This document shows, one piece after another, positions 9,056 through 20,851 of a DNA stretch of 64,000 nucleotides. Numbering within the stretch: position 1 is the first letter of the stretch; every line of letters begins with the position of its first letter. Where the stretch lies: positions 124,001 through 188,000 of the forward strand of contig JAIWND010000037.1 of assembly GCA_025330725.1 (NCBI GenBank), read 5' to 3'. This stretch comes from Chlamydoabsidia padenii (taxonomy: Eukaryota > Mucoromycota > Mucoromycetes > Mucorales > Cunninghamellaceae). The notes beneath the pieces were generated by a model, which was not told where the DNA came from, made no database searches, and saw only the letters and a program-made list of their open reading frames with translations. The position numbers and the translations under genes were made by a program.

Positions 9056-11676
9056 AACTATTGTCTATATGTTTTTCCAACTACAGTATGTGGTGACCTG
9101 GTTTATTTTACACGATGGGATGGTGTCTGTTTTCTTTTTGGCTGTCTGCATCGGTGAATCAGACCATTAGCATTTATCATTGTACATTTGCCTCCATTTA
9201 TGCCATTTAATATTAAACACTAGCTACTTTATTCTACTACTAATAGGGTTTTAATAGAGTTATTGATATCTGTGGCAGTATTCAAGTCGACTTTTGCAAG
9301 GTCGGCTGCATGATAAAGCGGAGTCGGGATTTGAATATATTTGTTAACACTGCATTGATGCTTATCATACTGCAAACGACAGTGGCGATTACTTGTGGAC
9401 CCACATTAATAAAAGCTAAACTAGCATTTACTTTACGGCGCATTTAAACTACTTTTATTTTATTTTTACCTTTCGAATGGACGAATTGGATTGGGTATAC
9501 TTTCATGATGGGGTAAACGAATTCCTGTATATAATAGTTACAGATCATTTGTCAACAATCCATCAACGCATCACTGGTTCACAATGTACCACATAGTATA
9601 AAATAATGACAGTTTTGGCCAGTCAGCAACAAAGAGAGAGAGAGTTCAAATACGAGTTTTATTATAAAGTGTAATGGTATTTATATCCTAGTATTCTAAT
9701 AAACTATATAGGGATGTTAATTGTCATGTCGTTAATGACAATGAGGACATTATGTATTGCTTCCATTATATATATATGATTCCACCGAGCCGTTGAAGCG
9801 TCATCCGCATCATAGTTTGTGTGCCTTCCGTATCTATTCCCATTATGTAGGGATATTAAAAAGAAGAAAAATAAGTGAATCTCCTGCCTTTTTTTTTTTG
9901 CCAACTTGCGTCTATTGCCATTATTGTCAATGGAAATGCACATAAAGACCAAAGCACACCAAGGCAATGGTGTCTTTATAATAGTAAATCGATGACCTAA
10001 TAATACAGAAAAGGGTTAGTATCTTCTTTACCCTGTGGAAGAGAATACCTTACCATCAATCAGAAGATTGGACCAAGCAGCCAACACTGTTTTACCACAC
10101 CAAAATGGACAATAGACCATAACCCACAGTCGATACCATTGTCACTTTATAAAAAGAGACAGTCAGTTTATGAGTTATCTTCTAATAGACTTACCTTTAT
10201 ACGTTGATCCATTCTCCATCAAGATTAGTCAGACATAAAGTGACAGGATGCCATGATTTCTTTGCGTTTCTAGATCAGGACACCCTCCATGCCTTGTAAT
10301 AATCTACCCTACTATAATCATTGTATGCGCCAATGCAGTCGTAAAGGTAAAGACTAACAACAAATAATAGAGAGTCGTATTCAGTGGTAGTGATTATCAT
10401 CCAGTCGTAACTTGTTTCATAGTATAAGAATACAACCCCCCCCCCCTTTTTTTTTACCTTGATCCACTAGTCGCTACCTATACAAAAAACCAATCATATA
10501 AGTTTATTATCCATTAAAGTATGCTCCATTTGCGATATTTACCTAATTGTGTTGGATTGTTGCTCTGTGATTCAAAGTAAGAGTCTAGTCATTACGTGTT
10601 CTCTTTTTCCTTGTTGATAAGAGTCGGAAGTGTTACCTTTTCGTGTGTTAAAGTCCACCAATGAGTTGACATGGAGCAATACAAGTCGCCACTGTCTAAT
10701 AATAATAAAAAAGCACCGAGTTGAAGCGTCGCCCAGAATACACACATTCCCACTACCTGTTAGTCATTTGCCCTCTTTATCTAGAGTTGTCATGTTGTCC
10801 AGGATCGACGGCATCTAATGTAAGCACTACAGGAGAAAAAAGAAGGTTAGCAAGACAAAAGTTATCGACATTGTTTGCAAGAGTGATTTACAGTGCATTG
10901 CTTGCGAGGTGCAGTGAAGAAAAAAAAGGAGAACGAAAAGAAAAGAAAAGAAGCGCAAAATGAAGTAGCTTTTCAGGACGGAATCGGGGAATCAATTTTT
11001 CGGCCACCTGGTTCCGTCTACTTTAAAGAGATTGAGGTCGTGACATATATACTATTCGATGTGTAGCCAAAATACAAGTGATAAAATGAGTTTATGGTCA
11101 TTGTGATTGTTGTTCATACGTACCATAGTATTGTACATACAGCAATAATCTTGAGTGAAGGTTAAACGGCATATCCAAAGGAGGAGATCGGCGTTTGGAA
11201 TAATTGGGTTTGAAGGAAAGGGTGAGCAGGCGGGATATTGACTATAGGACTGGGATTTGAATGTTGTGGTCGTCGTTCAGAGGTATCTTTCAAATAACAT
11301 TCTGTGATAAAGCTATTTACTCTTTCGTATCAATAAATGGTACCTTGATTTGTCTTTTTCCTCTCACCACACCGGTCCCTCATCCTACTCAACTTGATGT
11401 GATATTAGATCAATCAGGGAATAAACTGTCTGCATAATCATTCTGTCGTGAAAATATTAAAATCCCGTCACTTCTTTATTTGCTTAAAAGAGGTGGCGGT
11501 GTTGATTTTTCCCTTTCCTCTCTTCCTTCTTTCTTTATTCTAACACCACCATCAAACTCATCACGTCTAACAAGTAAGTTTTTACTCTTTGTTTATAAAA
11601 AGTTATCTGTATCCTGTTTACTAACTTGTCTACTAATCCGTTGTTTAATAGTTTGGCAGATACTACTCATCACAAG
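9056..11676. other. Gene-poor, decayed stretch
   Basis: No intact gene was found. On the minus strand about 10080-10275 there are exon-like blocks with GTAAGT or GTAAGG donors. They include SWHPVTLCLTNLDGEWIN, then after an intron a block readable as NGIDCGLWSIVHFGVVKQC with in-frame stops, so any gene there is broken. Promoter-word variants occur at 9324-9336, near 11251 and at 11458-11467. The last is a plausible promoter for the RNase H relic, whose 5' UTR appears to contain an intron (donor GTAAGT near 11574, acceptor near 11650). Confidence 0.4.
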
Positions 11677-12415
11677 ATGCCTGGCTTTGATGGCACGGAA
11701 CCAATATACAACTGGTTTTGCGACAATATTGGGCCCTGGGAACCACAAGACGGCAAGTCGAACAACAAACAATCTCTCTGCTAGCAGCACTCTTATAGTT
11801 AGTTCCATATTGAATGCATCGGTGGTGCAATGCCGTCTATACAACAACTTGACTCGTGAAAACAAAAAGAAGGTAATACAAACTGGGCACTCACACTTAT
11901 TAACTTATGTTACTAATGATCTTTTATATATGTATATATTATAGCTGTATGAAAAGATTGCTCTTGGTTTGCAAAAGAATTACGATTGTATCGTGTACAC
12001 AGATGGATCTTGTCGTCGTGGTGTGGCAGGTTATGGAGCGTGGTGGGGCTATGATCAAGGTCACTCGGGTCCATACCTTATGAACAATCATCATTCCGTG
12101 CGGAACTCTATGCAAGTCATTCATTTTAACAATCTCTTTATTGACACACTAGACTAGACTATTTATTTATGTATGTTAGGGTGTATACCAATCACATTAA
12201 TCCTACTCTTCATCCACTTTATGTAGAATGCAACCAACACGACTTTTTTTTTTTAGGCTTCGGGTTTACGACGGGATTCGGATGGATTTACAATTTGACG
12301 ACACTCTCTGATCATCATTACATGTGGCGGTTGGAACCACGTTTTTGTCTCTGCTCATGACAAAAATGACACCGAGGTGAATCCCTTCTTGGATCTGGGG
12401 AAAACGTCAAGCTTC
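11677..12415 (+). pseudogene. RNase H-like gene, apparently inactivated
   Basis: The first exon-like block runs from the ATG at 11677 to a GTAATA donor near 11873 but needs frame changes. The second starts at 11945 after TATTATAG and reads DCIVYTDGSCRRGVAGYGAWWG, with the first RNase H catalytic Asp in the YTDGSC context and the G-Y-G turn. About 20 codons later a one-base frame change is needed to read FRAELYA, which carries the second catalytic residue (RAEL). A third patch near 12336-12410 resembles the C-terminal W-x-H-V-x-x-x-A-H segment. Intact RNase H1 would carry all of these in one frame, so this looks recently broken. A sequencing error could mimic one shift but not all of them. Confidence 0.55.
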
Positions 12416-14555
12416 TATTGGTGCGCCTTGATCATTATAATCGGAATTACCAAGTAGCTTGACCCCAGAGCTTCTTTTTCAATTATCAAGGCCTTGGTTA
12501 TATGTAGATTGGTGTGGTATATGCTTATTTTTAATTTTGGTTAGGGATGAAGTACTCAAGCAGTTCTTTATCTCTAAGCCTTTACTTTGTTATTTTTAGC
12601 TATAGTCTTTATCATCTTTTATAATTGTTGTTGTTTAATGTAATAAATTAATCGAATGTATCACTCGGACTATCCTTTTGTCCATATTGTTTGCGAACGT
12701 GTGTGTATTGTTTTATAAAAGTCAAAATGTGAATCTTGATGTGCGATATATTACCCCTGACAGCGAAACATCCCCTCCAAAAAAAAAAAAGCGGCGTTTA
12801 CATACTGCCTACGGCGGGGTTTGTAATCGCAGGCAAATTATGATGCAATGTATTTAAGGAGAAGAGAAATAAGCATCATCGCTAAAAATAGCCAATGACG
12901 AAGGATCGGTGATGTCAACGAGGCTTCTTCCGTGCAGGTGTAACCTCGGGTAACTTAGGAGACGTACTCTATAAGGCAACCATGATATCATTCCCACAGT
13001 TATTTTTGGAACACAAACTACAACTTCTTGGCAAATGCTTCGATACCATCATCATTGCAAGTCGTCTTCATCATTCTTCGTTGTTTATTTCACCTAGCAA
13101 CATACTAGTAAAGTCGATAAAGAAGTCAGCTTGGCAGTATATAAAGCATGATGGGGCTGTGGTATCAGATTGCTCTTTTTTTTCTCTTTTTCAACCAGAG
13201 TACCGATCGTGTTAGTGCAATGGGAAATGTGAAAGAAAGTGAAAAAGTGGAAAGAGAGAAAAAGAATGAAAAAGGTGAAGAAAAGGACGTCTTTTATAAT
13301 TGAAGAAAAGTGGTGGAAAGCCACATTTCCAAATCGAATCTATTGTGCAAAATCCCAAGATGCGGAGAAACACAACTCGGTAACGCTAAGCTTAATAAGA
13401 AAAAAAAAAAAAAAAAGAGATCAAAGTTGACACAATAGACGAACAATAGAAGGGAAGGAGTAAAAAAGGGTCCGACCAATGACGGATGAGATGGAGTTAA
13501 TCCCGCCTCTTTTTTTTACCCCTGAATCAACACAAAAGCTAAAAATAACTTTCGACACCCACAAGAGAGAGAAAAAATGCATTGATGTTTTATTATAGGT
13601 TACATAAAAAGATCTATCCTTGGCGATGGAGCTTTTATGTAATCCAAGTAAACGAGAATGATGCACAAGAATGCATGCCGGGACCTGGATTGAGCAAAAA
13701 GCCGAATTTGACCAACATGTGGCTCCTCGAGAACCAATCATGTCTTGAACCGATCTTGAGAAACGTTACTCTTTTATTTTTACGGTTTGATAACGATCGG
13801 GTTAACATGGAGGAAGTAAAGGGATGTGTCGTCTTTTCGTGTCTAGTCATTACCCATCATCGTCATATTTTTGGTCTTCTCCTTTTGTTCTCCTTTTGCT
13901 CGTCATAGAGGGCACGGATATTAAAGTAAGGGAGGTAATTTCTTGGTCCCTGGAATGATAAGATTATCTATTTTTAACTTTGGTCGGGATTTTAATTATG
14001 ACAAGTAGCAGTAATAGTTAAAATCCATAATGAAATGGACGTGAATCATACAATATGTCATAAAGACAACCATCCCAATCATTTGGTGAATGTCTCTTTT
14101 AATACTTTTATATATTTATCTTTTATTTTTACTTGATACATGTCAGTTCTTTGTTCATACCGAAAAAAAGAAATACGCATTTACAAACCCCGCATTATGC
14201 AAAGTGGAAAAAAAGACAACACACAGATATGAAGTCATAGGTCTCATTCCGTATTTGGATAGAAGGGTTTCCCGTTCTTGGCTCACTTTTGTATGCTACA
14301 CGGCGGATGTTTACCAAATAGGGATATTTGTACCACACCACGTTGACTTTCACCCCTTAGCTATGATGAAAATTGAAAAGCGGGGGGAGTTATTATTAGC
14401 CGCAAAATGCCCTAAAGTTACACGATCTTTTCTAAAACATTATAAATACAAACCCTCTTTTTTATCATTTCCCACTTTCTTTTTACTTTCCTTACTTTCT
14501 TTCTTTTCACCACTTTACTACTTTTCTCACACACACACACTTTTACTTCATCACC
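12416..14555. other. Gene-poor stretch
   Basis: No gene is supported. The minisatellite core word CTGCCTACGG recurs at 12805-12814 next to GCGGGGTTTGTAATCGC. A variant promoter word (TCGGGATTTTAAT) is near 13984. Several 60-160-codon open frames are low-complexity Lys/Phe-rich or lack any domain. The last 120 bp are the promoter of the next gene. Confidence 0.5.
14441..14448 (+). promoter_or_regulatory. TATA box of the coiled-coil orphan
   Basis: TATAAATA, 108-115 bp upstream of the ATG at 14556, followed by a long CT-rich leader typical of expressed genes in this window. Confidence 0.6.
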
Positions 14556-15218
14556 ATGCCTGCCCTCACCACTCAACCTAAAACCTTAAAATGGGCGCTT
14601 CCCAAAAACCGCACAGGGGGCCGTGTCCAAAAACAGACACGTGGGGCAAAATCATGCAAGTCAACTCCGACACAGCAGCCCAAGAAAGCACCTCAAACCG
14701 AAATGGATCGCCTTGCCTCCGAATTGGCCTTCACCTATGACGCGCTTGCCACCATCTCGGTTCACTTTGACAGTTTACAGCTCGCCTATACATCATGCCA
14801 AGCCGATCTCAAGAAAAACTACTGTGCAACTCGCCTCGGACCCAAGGAAAAGGAATTATTGGCGGCGTATGATGATCTTGGTTTACAAGTCGTTCATTTG
14901 GAACGCAAAATCAAGAAATTGGAAACCCGGCTACAAGAATTACGAGTAACCAGTCCTCCTTCTGTCGTGTCTGCTTCTCCTGCTTCTTCCACTTGCTCGT
15001 TTGATATGGCTCCTTGTTTTAATGAACCGACTTTTTTTATGGATGATATCGTCACACCACCTTATACTAACATCGATACCATGATGTCCGATTGTGCGTC
15101 TTTGGATCCTTCTTACCTTTATAACTATGATTGTCTGATGTTTTCATCTGTGTCCGACAATGAACCTTACACTTTATCTCATCCTGATTACTACTATCCC
15201 CTCTTGCCTGTCCAATAA
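14556..15218 (+). CDS. Orphan coiled-coil protein, 220 aa
   Basis: Single exon. Residues 1-50 are basic and low-complexity (KNRTGGRVQKQTRGAK). Residues about 50-130 are helical with leucine-heptad character (DRLASELAFTYDALATIS, then LGLQVVHLERKIKKLETRL), suggesting a dimerising coiled coil. Residues 131-220 are Ser/Pro/Asp/Tyr-rich and acidic (PPYTNIDTMMSDC, SHPDYYYPLLPVQ), like an activation or docking tail. It has no canonical bZIP basic region and no family I recognise. The strong TATA and CT-rich leader, the codon bias, and the uninterrupted frame support a real gene. A nuclear regulator is one possibility but is inference only. Confidence 0.75.
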   Translation: MPALTTQPKTLKWALPKNRTGGRVQKQTRGAKSCKSTPTQQPKKAPQTEMDRLASELAFTYDALATISVHFDSLQLAYTSCQADLKKNYCATRLGPKEKELLAAYDDLGLQVVHLERKIKKLETRLQELRVTSPPSVVSASPASSTCSFDMAPCFNEPTFFMDDIVTPPYTNIDTMMSDCASLDPSYLYNYDCLMFSSVSDNEPYTLSHPDYYYPLLPVQ

Positions 15219-15901
15219 CTTTTTTTCTTTTTTGGATAATTTCTCTTTACTTATGACACAACCCATACCATTCATTAACTATTCATGTACATTTCATTTT
15301 TTTGTTTATATATTGTTATACCAACTTTTATGCTCATGCTCCCCGTTTATGCAAACTTTATATAGACCCTTTTTATGATCCCCTCATTCATTCATTCATT
15401 CATTCTTTTTTTACCCAACCATTCATGTATTTATCATTATATCATACTCATTTGTTTATATTCATTTAACTTCATTCAATAAATATCATCTGTGCATATC
15501 ATTTTTCTCTTTTTGGTACCTGAAAGAAGGCGGGATTTAAAATAGCGAAACCAACTCAAGTTGTAAGCCACCACGCGGGATTTAAAAATCTCACGCCAGG
15601 TCGCCCACTTTGAATGAAATACAAAAAAATAGTCCTTCTTTTTTTTCTCTTTTAGTTTTTTATATCAACATCATAATATTGGTAAGTTCATCTATCCATT
15701 TTGAAAACAATGTGGTCTGATATGAAGATAAATAAGAAATAAGAATACTAACCTCATACTCTTACTCTCTATCTAGCACCTGTAGTTTTTTTTTTTTTTT
15801 TTTTTTTTTACCATAATAGACGGAAACCCCATCATCACTCTTTATACTTTACATCACCCATAACATACCAGCAACACGATCCTAAAGAAAATATCAACAT
15901 T
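15219..15901. other. Intergenic region with two promoter words, upstream of eIF4E2
   Basis: 3' flank of the coiled-coil gene (a (CATT)n run near 15386-15405, AATAAA near 15479). GCGGGATTTAAAA occurs twice in the same orientation 45 bp apart, at 15530-15542 and 15575-15587, about 315-370 bp before the next ATG. A T tract of more than 20 nt lies at 15787-15810. Confidence 0.6.
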
Positions 15902-16648
15902 ATGAGCCCAACATCCTCATTATCATTTGAACGTTCAGACCAAGGCACAGCAGACCAACAACATCCTCTTCATTACGCGTGGGTATTTTGGTTTATGCAT
16001 CGCTCACCAGGATCAAAAATCACCAACTATGAAGGTCAAATGCGAAAAATTGCCACCTTCTCGACAGTAAGCAAAATATATGTGTGGGGAGATAGATGAC
16101 ACTCACTTACTCTCTCTTTGTTAATGTTAGATTGAGGAATTCTGGGCGGTGTATTCACATATCAATCGACCTCACGACTTGCCTACCATCAGCGACTATC
16201 ATCTGTTTAAACACGGCATACGACCCATGTGGGAGGATGAGGCTAATATCCAAGGGGGTAAATGGATCGTCCGGGTGAAAAAAGGATTGGCTAGTCGATA
16301 CTGGGAAAATCTGGTGATGGCAATCATTGGTGATCAGTTTGATGTACAAGATGAAATTTGTGGTGTCGTCTTGTCCATTCGGAATTCTGAAGATATCATT
16401 AGTGTATGGAATAAAACCTCCTCCAATGGAAGAATTAACTTGAAAATAAGGTAATAATGAAAAATAAAGGTGTCTCTCTTTTATTGGAGGGGTGGGGGAA
16501 AGGGTTTGGTACTGACATTTTTTGTTTTATTAGGGATACCATCAAGAAAGTACTCAGCTTACCAAATGATACAACCATGGAATACAAATCTCATAATGTG
16601 GCTATTAGGGATAACTCTAGTTTTAGGAATACTGATGTCTTCCGGTGA
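15902..16648 (+). CDS. EIF4E2: 4EHP-class cap-binding protein (eIF4E type 2)
   Basis: Three exons, 15902-16066, 16131-16450 and 16534-16648, give 199 aa. The order of motifs follows eIF4E: HPLHYAWVFWF (first conserved Trp), SPGSKITNYEGQMRKIATF, IEEFWAVYSHINRPHDLP, FKHGIRPMWEDEANIQGGKW (cap-stacking Trp and Glu), GLASRYWENLVMAIIGDQF, EICGVVLSIR, and ISVWNKT, then DTIKKVLSLP with the C-terminal MEYKSH. The ISVWNKT..RIRDT and GLASRxWENL segments match the animal 4EHP class better than eIF4E1. 4EHP proteins bind m7G caps without productive eIF4G recruitment and usually repress specific mRNAs. The gene is convergent with the P450. Confidence 0.93.
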
Positions 16649-16968
16649 AAGACACGTTGTAGTTATAGCTCTCTCTCTCTCTCTCCCTTTGTTTTTTTTA
16701 CTACTATGTGAAATAATAAAAGATAATCTTCAAACATCATCATCTTATTTATATACATAATGATCATGGGTAATGACAGGGTCCCCATAATGCAGGATAC
16801 TAACAATCATGGGAAATTTGTTAAAAAAAGTGTGTAGCTTTATTACTTGCTTGTATATTAGGAGTATGTAGGATATAATAGTCATGGTATATGATACATA
16901 AAGTGGCTTTATTACAATATACAAATAATAGCAACTATACTAGGTATTTGGTAAAAAAAGATATCATA

Positions 16969-18795
16969 TTAGGGGTCTATTCTTTGTACCATCAAGGTCA
17001 TATTTGGTAAAGGTCGTAAAGTGGTTTGCATTCCCATTCTTACATTAAATCCAGGTTTAGGTGTAAACTTGAAATGCTTGATAAGAAGAGCCAAGATTAG
17101 CTTGAATTCCATCAATGCAAACTCGTATCCTATAAAAGAAGTTGGATTGATACATACGCACGATTATCATTATTATTATTCATGACCTACCTATACATTG
17201 GCGATCTAATACCAAAAATTGACATACATCAATTAGTTCTTATAGCCCACTTTTTTTTTTTTTTCTGTTCATAACTTACCTCCAGCCAAAAAGGGTAGAT
17301 AGACATAGGGATCAATAGTATTGGCAGGAGCATGATCCCATCGAGAAGGAATGAATTCATTACAATCATCACCCCATTGTTGTTTATCAAAGTGAGAGAC
17401 CATTGGACATATTACGACGCGAGTGCCTTTGGGGAATCTTTTATCCCTCAAATCAAACTCCTTGGTCGCAGTTCGATGGGTGATTGGTACTGGAGGTGTA
17501 AAACGAAGTGATTCCTTGCAAACATTGTTGAGAAGTGGTAATTGGTTGATAGCGTCATACTCGTCTAAATCCGTAGAGAAGACCTGTCTGACTTGATGTC
17601 GTAATTCGTCTTGAATGTCTTGATGATGAGCCAATGTATGAAGACACCAACTACCCACCACACTAGTTGTTTCATACCTATTAATAAAATAAATGGTGGC
17701 GGGTTTAGTTGATAGCATCCCATCCCTTCTTTTTTTTTTTCATTACCCAGCTGCTAAAAAGCTTAAACATTGATCTTGTAGTTCAGTTGGTGTGAGTGTT
17801 TTACCAGAATCATCATCCTCATGTTGCATCATAAGAGCCAATAGATCCTTCTTGTCCAAAAGATCATCACGTTGTCCCGACTTTTGAATCATGCGTTTGA
17901 ATTGATTTTTAAGGGCAGTCCAATCTTGACGAGCAAACAGACTTTCCATAGGAGAATTACCCGCCAAGAGATCAAGGTGGGCCTGACCAAGAGGATGGCT
18001 CAGGCAGTCAAATCGTTGTCCAAATCCAGCCATGCCAATGATGTCGAGAGACAAGAGTTGAAGACCATTTGAGACAATAATTTCGGTAGGTAAAGAAGAA
18101 GTTGATGCTTGTTTCCCCCATTGATCGATCAGTTGTTGAGTAGGTAAAATGATGGTAGGAAGTATACCACGCACGACACTGATACTGAATGCCGGATCTA
18201 GCATTCTTCGTTGATACCAATGTACACCGTCTTGAAGGAACAGGGCGCCATTATCGAGAAGACATGACTTGGGTTTGTGAGGGTTGATAAAGTCTTTTTC
18301 ATTGTTTAAAATATGTTTGACCAGAGTGGGATCGGCAATGAGGATTCGTGGATGGTTGCCACCTGCAAAATACCGAAAGACATTACCATACTTGTTGGCC
18401 CATTCACGATGAGTCACACCCGCCTATTGAAGAAATAGATATAAATTAGTTGTTGTTGTTGTTGTTGTTGTTTTATATACACAGGAGATACTTACATCTT
18501 TAGATAAGAGTTGTCGAATGTTCCCCAAGAAAGGCATCAAGTAATCAGGAGGAGGACCAGGTAATTGATTGGCAGGATGTAGAAGGAGACGATAGATAAA
18601 GTATTTGCTGGCAATATAAACCAAAGTGAGTCGGACGATATATCGAATCAAGGCTTGTCGGAAAGCAGGTCGGTTCATGGCGCGAGTGGTTTGAAAGTAG
18701 ATCATTTTGGCTAATTGTCGTCTGGCTACGGGTGAACGCATCAAGCTGAACCCCGTCACCGTCAAAGAAGATACCAGATCTTTAAAGTCCTCCAT
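16969..18795 (-). CDS. Cytochrome P450 monooxygenase
   Basis: Five exons on the minus strand, 18496-18795, 17747-18423, 17280-17677, 17191-17205 and 16969-17129, give 516 aa. Residues about 45-70 form a membrane anchor followed by the Pro-rich hinge LPGPPPDY. The oxygen-binding I-helix motif LAAGYETTS spans an intron. The K-helix ExxR is KESLRF (Glu381, Arg384). The heme loop LAGDRQCIG has its axial Cys at about 462, and it is supplied by a 15-nt micro-exon that reads ATCGCC..TATAG; without it the enzyme lacks the heme ligand. The C-terminus FALMEFKLILA is normal. Substrate is unknown; the overall pattern resembles microsomal fungal P450s, oxidising lipids or xenobiotics with an ER reductase. 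Confidence 0.93.
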
Positions 18796-19764
18796 GAGTT
18801 GATATTATATACAGAAGAAGAAGAAGAAAAAGAAAAGAAAAGGAATAATCCTTTTTATATATATATATATATATATAAAAGCGGGAAATCAAAAAAGTTC
18901 CCACTCGCCTTAATTTTTGTGGGGTACATAAGCCCATATGAAAATGGGGTCTTTTGATTTGTCAATGTAACTTGTACTTTAATCAAACGAATGCAAAAAT
19001 CATTCATGGTTCTTTCTTGAGCCTATGTTTCCTAAACACTTACTTGTATCAGATTGACAGAAGTCGGGGTTTGAAATTACAGGGGTAATAGGGGATAAGT
19101 TAACTTATACTACGTGGAAGAGTCCACATGTCATTTTTGGGGTTATAATATGCCAAGGTTTGCTTGGATCCATATAGAGATGGGACTCATTGGGGCTCCT
19201 TTCCTGTTCATAAAAGAAACGAGTGGTGAGATGGTGATGTGGGTATAATTGATGAGCAATCTGCCATCCTGAACAACTTGATACTATATCAAAAGGACTT
19301 TCCCCCCCTTTCCACTTGATCTTGTGGCATGATCAGATTCATAAAAGACCGGGTTTTTAATTTTAAAGGTCTGCATAATGTCGGGTTTTTAATGTGCGTG
19401 ACGATTCGATCCTATCAAGCAAACAAAAAATTCATGCGGGACTGATCTCATGGTTGGTTCGCTTTTTTTTTTTTTTTTTTTTTCAACATGTACTCACATA
19501 CTTTATAGATTACAGTTGTAGTCAAACTCTCCCTTTTTTTCATCACTCATTAAAAGTAGACTTTGTAATTGATAGTATCTTCTGACCTGAAACTGCGGGA
19601 TTTTAATATTTTCATTGTTCTTGGGGTCGAACAAAAACGGGGAATTCGATCCTGGCAACTTTTTCCCCCTCTCTTTTCTTTCTTCCCTTTACTTTATTTT
19701 TTTTTTATTTTTTTTTATTTTGAAAATCTTACTTTATAATCTATCATTACTTTGGATATCAACA
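18796..19764. other. Intergenic, promoters of the P450 and Spg1 genes
   Basis: TATATA run near 18858-18878 for the P450. Variants of the promoter word occur near 19063 (TCGGGGTTTGAAAT), near 19382 (GTCGGGTTTTTAAT) and at 19595-19607 (GCGGGATTTTAAT, 158 bp before the Spg1 ATG). A T tract lies at 19464-19483. No gene was seen. Confidence 0.6.
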
Positions 19765-20701
19765 ATGGCATCGACACAACAGCAACAACATGTTAAATCT
19801 ATGGTCAACACTGCAGTTAATTCCTCACGGGCCCCTTCACCAGAACAAGCACAAAACAGGTAAAAAGTCAAGATCTAGTTGGTCAGACGAAACGAATGTT
19901 GATGGCGACTATGAATACTAATGTTAACATTCTCTCATGTTATGTAAGTGTGGTTATCAAAACAGGAATTGTAGGTGATGCTCAAATTGGAAAGACAAGT
20001 TTAATGGTAAAATACGCAGAAGGTGACTTTGACGATGAATATATTCAAACATTGGGTAAGTTATGTGATGATGATAATGGTATATGTATGACTTTTTCCA
20101 ATGGTTTAATATGATAGGTGTCAATTTTATGGACAAGACAATCTTGATACGGAATACGGAAATCACATTCAGTATATGGGATCTTGGTGGTAAAAGAAAC
20201 AGAAACAGCACTATACTAAACAAATTTACTGACTATCTTTGATTATACTAGGTCAAAAGGAATTCATCAGCATGTTACCACTTGTATGCAACGATGCCAT
20301 TGCTATTCTCTTCACATTTGATCTAACTAGGAAGGCCACATTAAACAGCATTAAGGAGTGGTATCGACAAGGGCGGGGTTTGAACAAGGTAAAAAGAAGA
20401 CTGAAATAACATGATGGATGACTTACTCTTTGAGTAAATCTAGAATGCTATTCCTCTGCTAATAGGCACCAAGTATGATGAATTCACTCAAATGTCAAGT
20501 CAGGATCACGAAGAAATCACCATTCAAGCACGAAAATACGCCCAAGCCATGAAGGCCCCCTTGGTCTTTTGCTCCACTGCACACTCTATCAACATTCAAA
20601 AGATCTACAAAATTATCCTTGCCAAGGCCTTTGATTTAAACTGCACCATCCCGGAAATTACAGAAATTGGTGGTCCCATTTTAGAATATACACATTGTTA
20701 G
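19765..20701 (+). CDS. spg1: Spg1/Tem1-type septation GTPase
   Basis: Five exons, 19765-19859, 19949-20055, 20118-20189, 20252-20388 and 20444-20701, give 222 aa. After a Gln-rich N-terminus of about 30 residues comes a Ras-like domain: P-loop GDAQIGKTS, switch I region [14 protein letters not shown], switch II WDLGGQKEF (Gly-Gly-Gln), GTKYD for guanine specificity, and CSTAHSIN as the G5-like loop. The TLGVNF and [15 protein letters not shown] segments are diagnostic of the Spg1/Tem1 family, which sits on spindle poles and triggers the septation-initiation/mitotic-exit cascade. Exon 2 starts after ATGTAAG; this acceptor gives the only in-phase join. The gene is convergent with the expansin-like gene, 150 bp apart. 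Confidence 0.95.
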
Positions 20702-20851
20702 TCACTCACCCCCCCTTACTTTGTTTTTAACATTTATAAATAAAAACACATTTTTTTTTTTATATGTATAATATGTACATGGTATATTTAAAGGGTAAAG
20801 TGGGCGTAACTTTTTTTTTTAAGGAGGTGGGCATAATAATTGACAGTCAGT

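Noticed and set aside
9704..10275. A minus-strand multi-exon membrane protein
   Set aside because: Some blocks splice nicely, but in-frame stops remain in every combination tried and no domain is recognisable.
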